This document shows positions 45,066 to 54,969 of a DNA stretch of 64,000 nucleotides, in pieces; positions within the stretch are counted from its first letter, which is position 1, and each line of letters starts with the position of its first letter. The translations under genes and the position numbers were made by a program. This stretch comes from Turnera subulata (taxonomy: Eukaryota > Streptophyta > Magnoliopsida > Malpighiales > Passifloraceae), in the NCBI GenBank assembly GCA_028386065.3, contig JAKUCV010005671.1:103649-167648 (forward strand). The letters run 5' to 3'. Below the pieces are notes generated by a model. It did no database searches. It had not been told where the DNA came from and worked only from the letters and a program-made list of their open reading frames with translations.

Positions 45066-48000
45066 CTACTCCCCCTCATTTTGGCCTCCCTTGATGTCTC
45101 GAAGTCGTCGCATGCCAATCTTCTTTATCAACTTTTCAAAAGTTGAAGTAGGCAGCGATTTCGTAAAGATGTCTGCCAAATTTTCACTTGAACGAATCTG
45201 TTGAACACAAATATCACCATTCTTCTGAAGATCATGAGTGAAAAAGAATTTTGGTGATATGTGCTTTGTCCGGTCGCCTTTAATGTATTCTTCCTTCAAT
45301 TAGGCAATGCAGGCAGCATTATCTTCATAAATGATTGTTGGAACATTTTTCCCACTATCCAATCCACAAGAATCTCGAATATGTTGTGTCATTGATCTTA
45401 GCCAAACACACTCTCGACTGGCTTCATGTATGGCTACAATTTCTACATTATTTGAAGAAGTGACAACAATATTTTGCTTTGTCGATCGCCACGATATAGT
45501 AGTTCCTCCACATGTAAATAAGTAGCCTGTTTGTGACCGAGTTTTAAGTGGATCAGATAAATAACCTGCATCTGCATAACCAATTAGATCGGGTTTGGAC
45601 CCGGAGAAATAAAATAATCCCATATCCATTGTACCCCGAAGATATCGAAAAATTTGTTTTATCCCATTCCAATGTCTGCGAGTTGGAGCAGAACTATATC
45701 TTTCTAATAAACTGACAGCAGACGATATATGAGGCCTTGTATTAGTAGCAAGATACATTAAAGCCCCAATCGCACTGAGATATGGTACTTCCGGACCAAG
45801 AATCTCTTCATTATCTTCTCGAGGTCTAAAAATATCTTTCTTTTGATTAAGTGACCTCACAACCATCGGGGTACTTGTTGGATGCGCTTTGTCCATATAA
45901 AATCTTTTCAATTCCTTCTCGGTATAATGTGTTTGATGGACAAAGATCCCATTTTCTAAATGGGAATTTGAAGACCTAGACAGAGTTTTGTATTTCCAAG
46001 GTCTTTCATCTCAAATTCTTTCTTTAAACAATGCACGGCTTTGGAAACTTCTTCAGGAGTTCCAATAGTATTTAAATCATCAACATAAACAGCAATGATG
46101 ACATATTCATGCATGGACCTTTTAATAAAAACACATGGACATGTGGAATCATTATTGAAACCTTCTTTTACCAAGTATTCACTGAGAAGATTATACCACA
46201 TACGTCCAGATTGCTTCAAGCCATATAAAGATCTTTTCAATTTAATTGAGTATATATCCCAGAAATTAGTTGCTTCGGGCAACTTGAGTCCTTCAGGGAC
46301 TCTCATGTATATATCATAGCTTATAGGTCCATAGAGAGAGGCTGTAACAACATCCATTAGACGCATTTCTAATTTTTCATGTACTGCCAGACTAATTAGA
46401 TACCGAAAAGTTATTGCATCCACCACAGGGGAATATGTCTCCTCATAATCAATACCAGGTCGTTGGGTAAAACCTTGTGTGACAAGCCGTGCTTTATATC
46501 TCACTATTTCATTTTTCTCATTTCTTTTCCGCACAAATACCCATTTGTAACCGACTGGTTTTACACCATCAGGTATTGGGACTACAGGCCCAAAAACTTC
46601 TCGCTTCATGAGCGAGTCTAACTCAGCCTTAATTGCGTCTCTCCATTTTGGCCAATCATTTCTACACCGGCATTCATCAATTGATTTAGGCTCATGATCC
46701 TCATTTCCTTTCATAATATTTAGCGCTACATTATAAGCAAATATTCCGTCGACGGTTATTTCACATCGATTCTATCTTGTTCCTGACATAATATAGTTGA
46801 TTGAGATCTCATCATTTTGATTTATTTCAGGTACCTGAGTTACTTCTAGAACATTACAATTTATGTCAGAAACCTCTTCTAGAGGATTTTCACTTTGAAC
46901 CTCTATAGGAGGTTTTATTACCTCGTTGGGGCCATCTTGTATCTTTGCTCCTTTTTTCTGTCAAGGATTTCTATCTTTGGAACCGAGTGGTCTGCCATGC
47001 TTCTGGCGTGCTTTTGATTCATTTGCAATCTTTGGTTGTCCTTCGGGGACATCAATTCTAGCAGGAGCATTTGCAGCTGGTACATGAGATTTGGTCACTC
47101 TATTGATGTCAGTAAAAGCGTCTGGCAATTGATTTGCTATATTTTGCAAATGAATTATCTTTTGAACTTCAAGTTCACACTGATTTATTCGAGGATCAAG
47201 ACTTGATAATGATATAACATTCCATTTAATTTCTTTATCCAGCTGCTTATTTTCTCCCCCTAATGTTGGATAAACATTTTCATCAAAATGACAATCAACG
47301 AACCTCGCTATAAATAAATCTTCAGTTGTTGGTTCCAAATATTTTATAATTGATGGAGATTCATATCCAACATATATTCCCAATCTTCTTTGAGGACCCA
47401 TTTTAGTTCTTTGTGGTGGAGCAATTGGCACATATACTACACAACCAAAGGTCCGAAGATGGGAGATATTAGGTTCGTGACCATGAACCAATTGAATAAG
47501 GGAGTGCTTATGATAGCTTGTTGGCCTGATGCGCACAAGTGCTGCTGCATACAAAATAGCATGTCCCCAGGCAGTAACGGGGAGTTTACATCTCATCAAT
47601 AATGGCCTAGCAATCAATTGGAGGCGTTTGATCAACGATTCTGCAAGACCGTTTTGGGTATGAACATGAGCTACAGGATGTTCAACCACAATTCCAATTG
47701 ACATACAATAGTCGTTGAACGCCTTAGAGGTGAATTCAACAGCATTATCAAGATATATAGTCTTGATTGCATGATCAGGGAAGTGTTCTCGCAATTTGAT
47801 CAATTGGGACAATAAGTGTGCAAATGCCAAATTGCGTGAGGACAACAAACACACATGGGACCATCTAGTTGATGCATCAATTAAAATCATAAAATATCTA
47901 AATGGTCCACACGGTGGATGTATAGGTCCACATATATCTCCCTGAATTCTTTCCAAAAATGTTGGTGATTCAGAACCAACTTTATCATATGAAGGCCGGA

Positions 48001-48628
48001 TAATTAATTTTCCTTGTGAACAAGCAGTACATGAAAATTCATTAGATTGAAAAATCTTCTGGTTTTTCAGTGGATGACCAAATGAATTTTCAATAATTCT
48101 GCGCATCATTGTTGATCCGGGATGGCCCAACCGGTCATGCCAAATTTTTAACTCATTAGTCAGCTTCAGGCTGGTGCCAGCTTCTGGCTGGGCATAATAA
48201 TTTTCAATGACTCGAATATTGGTGTAGTACAATCCAGAGGACAATACATGTAATCTTTCTATAACTTGTTTATTACCTGTAGTAGTAACTTTTGCAATGC
48301 AGAGATATTCAGCATCTCTTTCATTCATTGTCTCAATATGATATCCATTTAAACGGATATCCTTAAAACTCAACAAATTTCTTTGAGACTTTGAAGAGAA
48401 CAAAGCATTTTCAATGATTATTTTTGCTCCCTTTGGTAGTAAAATCTGAGCTCTTCCGGAGCCTTCAATTATTTTTCTACTACCAGAGATAGTACTAACA
48501 TATGCCTTTTCAAATTTTAAAGTAAAGAAATATTTTCGTTCATTAAATACGGAATGAGTTGTTGCACTGTCTGGTAGACAGATATCTGAGTCATTGTTCT
48601 TGGAATCATATAGTTGAATGTCTATATC
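45066..48628 (-). pseudogene. Copia pol: protease, integrase, RT, RNase H, broken
   Basis: The frame beginning near 48628 shows the protease motif LPDSATTH. It is followed by the integrase zinc motif (HDRLGH, then CTACSQGK) and the catalytic core with D in GDICGP, D in LDNAVEF and E in GLAESLIKR. It stops at 46961. RT follows in 46714-45956 (KARLVTQGFTQRPGIDYEET, YVDDL), then a frameshift near 45950. RNase H lies in 45911-45300 (GYADAGYLSD, where AGY replaces the usual ADW-type context, and YEDNAACI). A TAA at about 45300 precedes the last 77 codons, which contain ADIFTKSLP. The domain order is copia-type. Confidence 0.9.
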
Positions 48629-48830
48629 TTAATAAAAGAAAATAAAACAGGTATAAGAAAATAATACTGAACTAAAATTTATTTCAAATCAAAGAAAATA
48701 TTAAGAGCATTAATAGAAATAAACAACAGATAAGAACATAATTGTAAAATACAAAGAAACTGATAACAATTTATTCTTGTTTTATTTTATTACTTGCATC
48801 TTCTGGATAAGCAAGATAATCATCAATGTC

Positions 48831-49826
48831 CTAGAATGAGTCTGTGTGGAAGGCAGCATCTTGGTCATCATCTTGAACAAAATTTGTTTCAGCAACTTTA
48901 TTTTTTCCTTTCAAAGATGATTGGTAAAGTTCTACCAAGTGCTTTACTGTCCGGCATGTCCGTGACCAATGACCTATCATGCCACATCGATAGCAGGCTG
49001 TCTCATGATTTTTCTTATCATGATATTTGGCATCATTCATATGCTTTCCTTTAGCCTTGCCAATATTGCGGTCACGGTAATTAAAATTGTTCCTTCCACG
49101 TCCAAGCCCATGTCCCCGGCCATGACCTTTTCCACGGCCACAACCAGAATTATCATGTATTGCTGCATTCGCTTCAGAGAATGGAGCAGAAGCAGTGGGA
49201 CGAGACTCGTGATTTTTCATCAACAGTTCGTTGTTTTGTTCGGCCACAAGAAGGCATGAAATTAAATCAGAATATCTTGTGAAACCTTTTTCACGATACT
49301 GCTGCTGCAGGAGCACATTGGATGCATGAAAAGTGGAGAATGTTTTCTCTAACATATCAACATCAGTAACACTTTCTCCACATAGTTTTAACTGATAGCT
49401 TATTCGAAATATAGCTGAATTATATTCATGCACAGATTTAAAATCTTGCAGTCTCAGATGCATCCACTCGTAACGAGCTTTTGGGAGTATGACCATCTTC
49501 AGGTGATCATATCTTTCTTTCAAATTTTTTCAAAGATCTGCAGGATCTTTGACAGTAAGATACTCCGTCTTTAGATTATCATGAAGATGATGATGGAGAA
49601 AGATTATGGCTTTTGCCTTATCTTGAGCAGATACAGCTTTTGCCTTATCTTTACTAGTCCCTTCTTTATCTTGAATAGAGACAGCTTTTGCCTTATCTTG
49701 TGGAGATTTTATGGTATCTCCCAGGCCTATAGCGTCTAAATACAGTTCTGCATCCAGTGCCCATGACAGATAATTTCTTCCGGAAATATCAAGGGCTTCA
49801 AATTCAAGTTTTGCAAGGTTTGCCAT
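48831..49826 (-). pseudogene. Copia gag, one in-frame stop
   Basis: The likely start is the ATG at 49826 (MANLAKLEFEALDISGRNYL). A TGA at about 49530, at a usual tryptophan position, breaks the frame, which resumes unchanged to 48831. A zinc knuckle CYRCGMIGHWSRTC lies near 49000, preceded by a Gly/Arg-rich segment. Between residues of about 45 and 80 the protein repeats QDKAKAVS-like units, an internal expansion. The protein would form the particle shell around the RNA. Confidence 0.88.
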
Positions 49827-49888
49827 TATAATAGTAAACAAATATATGAAAACAAATATAAAGAGAAGTAAAATAATTATATTAGTAT

Positions 49889-50085
49889 ATAAGCTTACTC
49901 GATAAAGGCGGCTTAGCCGGCCAACAAATGAAACAAGGCGGCTTTGCCGGCCAACAAAGAGATGAGGCGGCTTAGCCGACCAAAGTATATAAGCTTACTC
50001 GATAAAGGCGGCTTAGTCGGCCAACAAATGAAACAAGGCAGCTTTGCCGGCCAACAAAGAGATAAGGCGGCTTAGCCAGCCAATG
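49889..50085 (-). repeat. Tandem leader repeats of the copia element
   Basis: A unit of about 97 bp, starting ATAAGCTTACTCGATAAAGG, is duplicated (about 49888-49984 and 49986-50082). Each unit holds three subunits built on GGCGGCTTAGCCGGCC or GGCGGCTTTGCCGGCC, which can fold on themselves. The array lies between the primer site and gag, where retroelements carry dimerisation and packaging signals. Confidence 0.85.
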
Positions 50086-50149
50086 TTAAATTTTGAGCAA
50101 ATAAACAAATGCGGATTGAAAAGATTTAGAAATGATTACCTTAATAGGG

Positions 50150-50170
50150 TAGAGACTCGTACTGATAACG
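50150..50170 (-). promoter_or_regulatory. Copia primer-binding site
   Basis: On the - strand the LTR end ATAACA is followed by CGTTATCAGTACGAG, the position and approximate sequence of the internal initiator-tRNA-type primer site seen in many plant copia elements. Confidence 0.6.
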
Positions 50171-50581
50171 TGTTATAAAATAAAAGGTGATTGATGGTAT
50201 ATAATGACTTGATAATGAACTTGATGATTTTGATGAAAAGAAAAAAAGAAGAGAGTAAGATATAAGGGAAGAGAATAAGATATAAGGGAGTATAAGGGAG
50301 AGAATTCTATTATTTCTGAATGAATGAATATCATATCTATCACCCTCTATTTATAGGCAATTAGAACAGTGTGAACGGAACAATGTGAACGGTCCAAAAT
50401 ATGCGGCTACGAGTAGTCATCAGGTTGTTGGCCACGAGTTGTCATCGGGTTGTCGGCAACGAGTTGTCATCGAGTTGTCCAAGATGGTGGCTAGCAAAGT
50501 CTTACTTGTACTGTCCAAGATGGTAGTAAAGTCTTACATATTGTCAACTACAATGAACATTCACTTGATTTATTCATAACA
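50171..50581 (-). repeat. Copia LTR (5' LTR in element orientation)
   Basis: This copy is 411 bp and collinear with 44569-44934. Extra length comes from a second GAATAAGATATAAGGGA unit near 50255-50290 and an extra GAGTTGTCATCGGGTTGTCGG unit near 50410-50460. Confidence 0.92.
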
Positions 50582-50694
50582 CAACCCATAATATTGGATA
50601 TATGCCAGATAATAGCGTATGCTTTTGTCGTATAATATTGTACATTCTCTAGGTTCATTCCTGTCTGCTCCTATTGGCGCTACTATCTTAGCGT

Positions 50695-50699
50695 ACCAT
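50695..50699. repeat. Putative left target duplication of the gypsy element
   Basis: ACCAT precedes the LTR start TGTAACGCCC. The matching right copy is not found because the 3' LTR is truncated, so this is only the expected place. Confidence 0.3.
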
Positions 50700-53600
50700 T
50701 GTAACGCCCTGATTTTTTTTTTCAAAATTTATTTTATGAAAATTTCTGGAATTTTTATTTATTCCAATTTTACCCTCCTGATATTTCCGACTTTTTGGTC
50801 GAGGAATTGTTTCTTTTCCTCGGAAGTTATCTTTTTTATGTTGGTATATACCTTTAATTAGTTTTTCTTTGGAGTTAATTTATGTTTGGAGGTGAAACAA
50901 ATGTTTTAATGTAATTTCGTGTTAAACTACGTCGTTTTAATGTAGTACATTAAACATATATCCTAGTCGCGTTTTGACCGAGGGGGTAAGTCTGCTTTGA
51001 CTTGAGGAGACAGAGGTACCAAACGGCGTCGTTGCTTGCCAAAGTGACGGCGTTTTGGACCGAAGCCTAGGGTTACCCTGGATATTTAAGCATCTCTTTT
51101 ACTCTCTCTCTTCATTCTATCTCTTTCTCCTTCTCTCTCCAACTGGCTACCTCTCCCTTCCTTTTCTCTACTCTCTCTCACGATCACACAAAGTCACCGC
51201 CACCACTTCTTCTTCGTGTCTTCCTCTCCTTTCTTTGCAAACACCGCCGCCGTCTCTACCATCCTTGCCGCCGTCTAACACCTGCAGAAGAGAGGAGTGG
51301 TTCGTGGCGGACTGGTGACGGAGGAACCGAGGTTGCCTCGGTTTGCATGCGTACGATGGGGCTGGGGTTTGGAATCGCCATGCCGCCGTTGTTGGTAAGC
51401 CGTCGACACTCTTCCTTCTTCTCCTCTTCGAGCCGCGTCCCTCTTCCGCCATCTCTACAGGTCTCGATCAGTGGAGGTCGTACGACGGAGAACTCGAGGA
51501 CGAACTCAAGTCTGCTGCCGTCGCCATTCACCGCAGTGGTGCGTGTCGCTGGTGCTCGGCGAACCGGTGAGTTTCGGTGGTGAGGACGGGTTGGTCGTGT
51601 TGGTTTTCATCGGTCTGTGTGCCGGTGTCGAGGCTCAGGGTGGAATCGAGCAGTCTCGCCGCCATCTATTCTGGTAAGTCTTTGAGTCGACCCCTTTCCC
51701 TCTTCCTTCTCTTTTTGTTATCGAGCTCTAGTGGTGATTAATCGAGCTATGTTTTGTTCGGGGCTTGTGTTGTTGCTTGGGTGGTGGTTCGTGGCATGAC
51801 GTCGTTCTGCTGCTGGTTGTGGTGGTCGTGACTTGGCCGAGCAATGGTCGTAGGAGCACCGGTGCGTGTTGCTGGACATCGAGCAGGGGATTCCCTGACT
51901 CAGATTGGTGTTGTGTGGGTTTCCGAGAAGAGGTGTTGGTTCGTGGATTTGTTGTTGCCCGGACCTGATTAGTTCTCCAGTAAGAATTGGTTTTCGTTTC
52001 ATTCCATTCAATTGAGCTTTGAATCTGAGTTTGGGAAGTGCATGTTGTGCTGATTGTTGTTAAGCATGTTCAGTTTAGCGAAATTGTTTTTGAGCTGGTG
52101 TGTTGTGGTACTATTCCGGCGAGGTGGTGACCGGAGTCCAGCAGGCACGGGTCCCATTCAGGATAGCACGTTCTTTTTCCGGCGAGGCAACTTATACTTC
52201 TGCATTCCACGGTATCACTCCGATGATGTTATGTATTTGTTCTACATACGTGGCATGTAACATAATTAAACGGATATGATAGTTGTATCGGAAATAATCG
52301 GGATATAATGGAAATCGAGAATGGGGAGTGAGTAGCACGTGGACGGTTTGTCCGATGCGGGTAGAACCTCTAGGATGGTAACTCAAGCTCGGGTAAAACC
52401 CTTAAATGGGAGTTAGACTAAATCGGGTCCAAGCCCAGTAATAAAATGTTATGACCCAAATATAATAATTGAACTTAATAAGAGTGGGCTTTGTGCCCAA
52501 GGACATATATGGGTTCCATGTGTGGGTTCTATAGTGGATTTGATGGTTTGGGATTTAGGCCCAAAGATGATGTGGGCTTTGGCCCAAGTGATATTTGGAC
52601 TTAGTTGGGCTTTAAGCCTGTGAACTATAGGCCCGTGACACGAAGGAGTTGTAGACTAAGGGTGAGAGTAGACCTTTGGGCTTAGACCCTGACCCTTGTA
52701 GTGACGTGCCTAGAACTCACGATTAATAAACATAATCGGGCTAGAGGGCTTAAGTCAATATAGTGATCTAATCGCATAATTAGCATGCATCGACCATGTC
52801 CTATGTTGTCAAGTATGTGACTTTGTTGTGTTATATTATAGGATACGTCGAGGCAAGACAGTGTAGATTACCGAGACAATCTTAATAGCCCAGGTGAGGA
52901 CATATAAACCTTTATATACTTTACTGCCTGCGGTACTCAGGTTGATAGTCTTGGTTCATCATGTGGTCAATGGATAAATGTTGCAAGAATTATATGTATG
53001 GTTTAGCTTGATGTGATTCATGCTCTGACTGTGATATGTGCTTGATTGTATATGTATCTACGTTTAAGCCATGATAATTGTTATGAGCTGATATGACACG
53101 TTAATTGTTATGAGCTGTTGATGCCACGTTAATTATTATGAGCTGATAATGCCATGTCGACTATTTATGGGCTGATATTGCCTTGTTTTCTGATATGTGT
53201 TGTTATGCCAATATCATGTGTTCCTATGAGCCTTAGACTCAGTTTAAAGACTCTCTGGTGGCACACCACCTGTAAACACACTTTGAAAATCATACATAAG
53301 TCATAACTGATAACAAATAATTCAGAATAATATATGTTTTACTGTGGGGCTGTTGACCGGTAGCATTGAGTGGGAAAGAGGGTACCCCTCGGGTCCTGTT
53401 ATTATAGTGAGGTATACTCACAGAGACGGCGACGAGAGGATAGATGGGTACGCCCTTCGTTTAGTATATTAGTGAGAGTACTCCTCACAGAGCTGGCGCC
53501 TTGGGGATTTGTCGGGTGTACCCCTTGGTTATTTGTTATTATATATTTCCTTTGGTGAGAGCACCCCTCACAGAGCCGGCGACTTGGGAACTGACTGGTG

Positions 53601-54408
53601 TGCCCCAAGATTTTGGATTGTATATTCCTTTGAGGAGAACACCCCTCCTAGAGCTGTCGGCCACTTGTTCTGTTGGTGGTTTTCTTTGTCGGAACCTACC
53701 TATTCCGATGTGTTATATGTTTATATTTGGGCTTATGCCCTGAGGAGCTGGCCAGTCGCTACCGCACCCGACGCACACAGTAGAGAGCCCTAATAAAATA
53801 TTCAAAGTTAATAAATGATAAACTATCTCTCATTAAGATAATTTGGGTTTAGTGTGGGACTAAAGTCTAATGTTGACTTTGTTTGTGCACTGTGACTTGT
53901 TATATGCACTGTGGCAGTTATTGCCAGATTCTGATGTACTCGCGGTTGATTTGTATATGTATATTCTGGTTTATTTGTTTGAGGTGAGACAGTGGTTGGT
54001 CTCACCCCCTCACAGTTTTTACACAGGTTAACTGATCGTGGATCTAAAACGTATTCAGGTAGCTGTGCCTACTTTCCTTCTCGGACGGATCCATAGGCTG
54101 ACACTTCATATGTCTGTATTTGTCACTGAACTCGTTTTCATTTTTTTTTTCCGCTGCATAACTTATCGGGTTGTTGTTCGTGTTGTTTGGATTGAACACA
54201 TATTTTCCGATTGGTTTGCGGGTGTTTATATGGCTTGATAAGCCGATTTATTTTCCAGTCTTTAAGCATCCCGATGTTCAATTGGTTATTCTGAGATTTT
54301 GATGAAATGTTTTACATAGTGTTTGGCATCCCTGGACTTAAGGGCATTCTTTTTCTTTTCATCGCTATTTATGTTTTGTATATTTGGTTTTGGGATGCGG
54401 TCGTTTCA
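50700..54408 (+). repeat. 5' LTR of a Tekay/Del-type Ty3/gypsy element
   Basis: The repeat begins TGTAACGCCCTGATTTT and ends GTCGTTTCA before a primer-like site. It is 3.7 kb, within the range for Tekay/Del LTRs. It has a TATTTAAG box at 51083, a CT-rich stretch after it, GC-rich units with possible GT-AG introns (51395-51460), site-II-like TGGGC words (52420-52640), about 30-bp tandem units (53065-53190) and about 80-bp units with hairpins (53400-53665). The first 2.6 kb is repeated at 60141-62671 and the first 1.3 kb at 58173-59441. Confidence 0.85.
51083..51160 (+). promoter_or_regulatory. LTR core promoter: TATA-like box plus pyrimidine-rich leader
   Basis: TATTTAAG at 51083 is followed after about 20 bases by a long CT-rich stretch. 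The same arrangement is kept in both other LTR copies. About 40-60 bases upstream lie AAACGGCGTCGTT and GTGACGGCGTTTTGG, which in the other copies read AAACGACGTCGTT and GTGACGTCGTTTTGG. Transcription probably begins just after the TATA-like box; this is inference. Confidence 0.5.
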
Positions 54409-54410
54409 GC

Positions 54411-54425
54411 TTGGTAGCGGAGCAG
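54411..54425 (+). promoter_or_regulatory. Primer-binding site of the gypsy element (degenerate)
   Basis: TTGGTAGCGGAGCAGG follows the LTR end and matches, with a few changes, the initiator-tRNA primer word TGGTATCAGAGC common in plant chromoviruses. Confidence 0.5.
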
Positions 54426-54969
54426 GCTTTAGGTCTTTGGGTTTTGAAACAAGTGTCTGGATGTGATTGTTGGTGCATAAGCCGGTTCCATGTTTTGTGT
54501 CATTTTCAAAACTGGTTTGACAAGTTTGCATTCATATAGGTGTCGATATGGATCCGATAGGCCAGTACTTATATGCCAAGGTTCGGAATGACCCGGAAAT
54601 AATATTTTCGACTATTGTTGTCGATGTGGGTTTAAGTGGTGTGACCACTATTTCCTAGAATTTACGTAAACCTTTAAGCTTCGGCTTGTAATTCTCTTCG
54701 GTGTATCAATGGATTATACCTTCTAAAGTCTTGAAGGGCATACTCGTATCGCGTGTGGATTGACCGGCATGGTCAATGAATCTCTGTGTTGTCGGCAATT
54801 GCGCTATCACTCTATGTTCTTACGGTCTGTTTGAGGCAGTCTTTATACACCATGTGAAGTTGATTTCCTCAGCGGGATGGACACTTCGCTCTTCTTGCCT
54901 TGCCGTTCATGTGATGTGTTGCAACGGTGTCACTCCATGTTGGACCGTTAAAATATGGTGTTAATGGGT

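Larger units (their letters stand above)
44569..50581 (-). mobile_element. Complete Ty1/copia LTR retrotransposon
   Basis: LTRs at 44569-44934 and 50171-50581 start TGTTATAAAAT and end TTCATAACA; a 5-bp CAACC duplication flanks them. On the - strand the order is LTR, primer site, leader with tandem repeats, gag, protease, integrase, RT, RNase H, purine tract, LTR. Integrase before RT defines the copia class. Several stops and frameshifts show that it is no longer autonomous. Total length is 6013 bp. Confidence 0.95.

Noticed and set aside
49889..50085. CRISPR-like array
   Set aside because: The units are tandem and vary within the repeat, with no unique spacers, in a plant retrotransposon leader.
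51168..51531. Antisense reading frames of 91-94 codons repeated at 58655-59018 and 60553-60916
   Set aside because: They recur only because the LTR is repeated; they overlap a GC-rich LTR segment, have no recognisable domain and lie opposite the probable transcript.
51718..52011. 97-codon antisense frame, also at 59205-59486 and 61103-61396
   Set aside because: It is a shadow of the conserved LTR sequence with no known motif.
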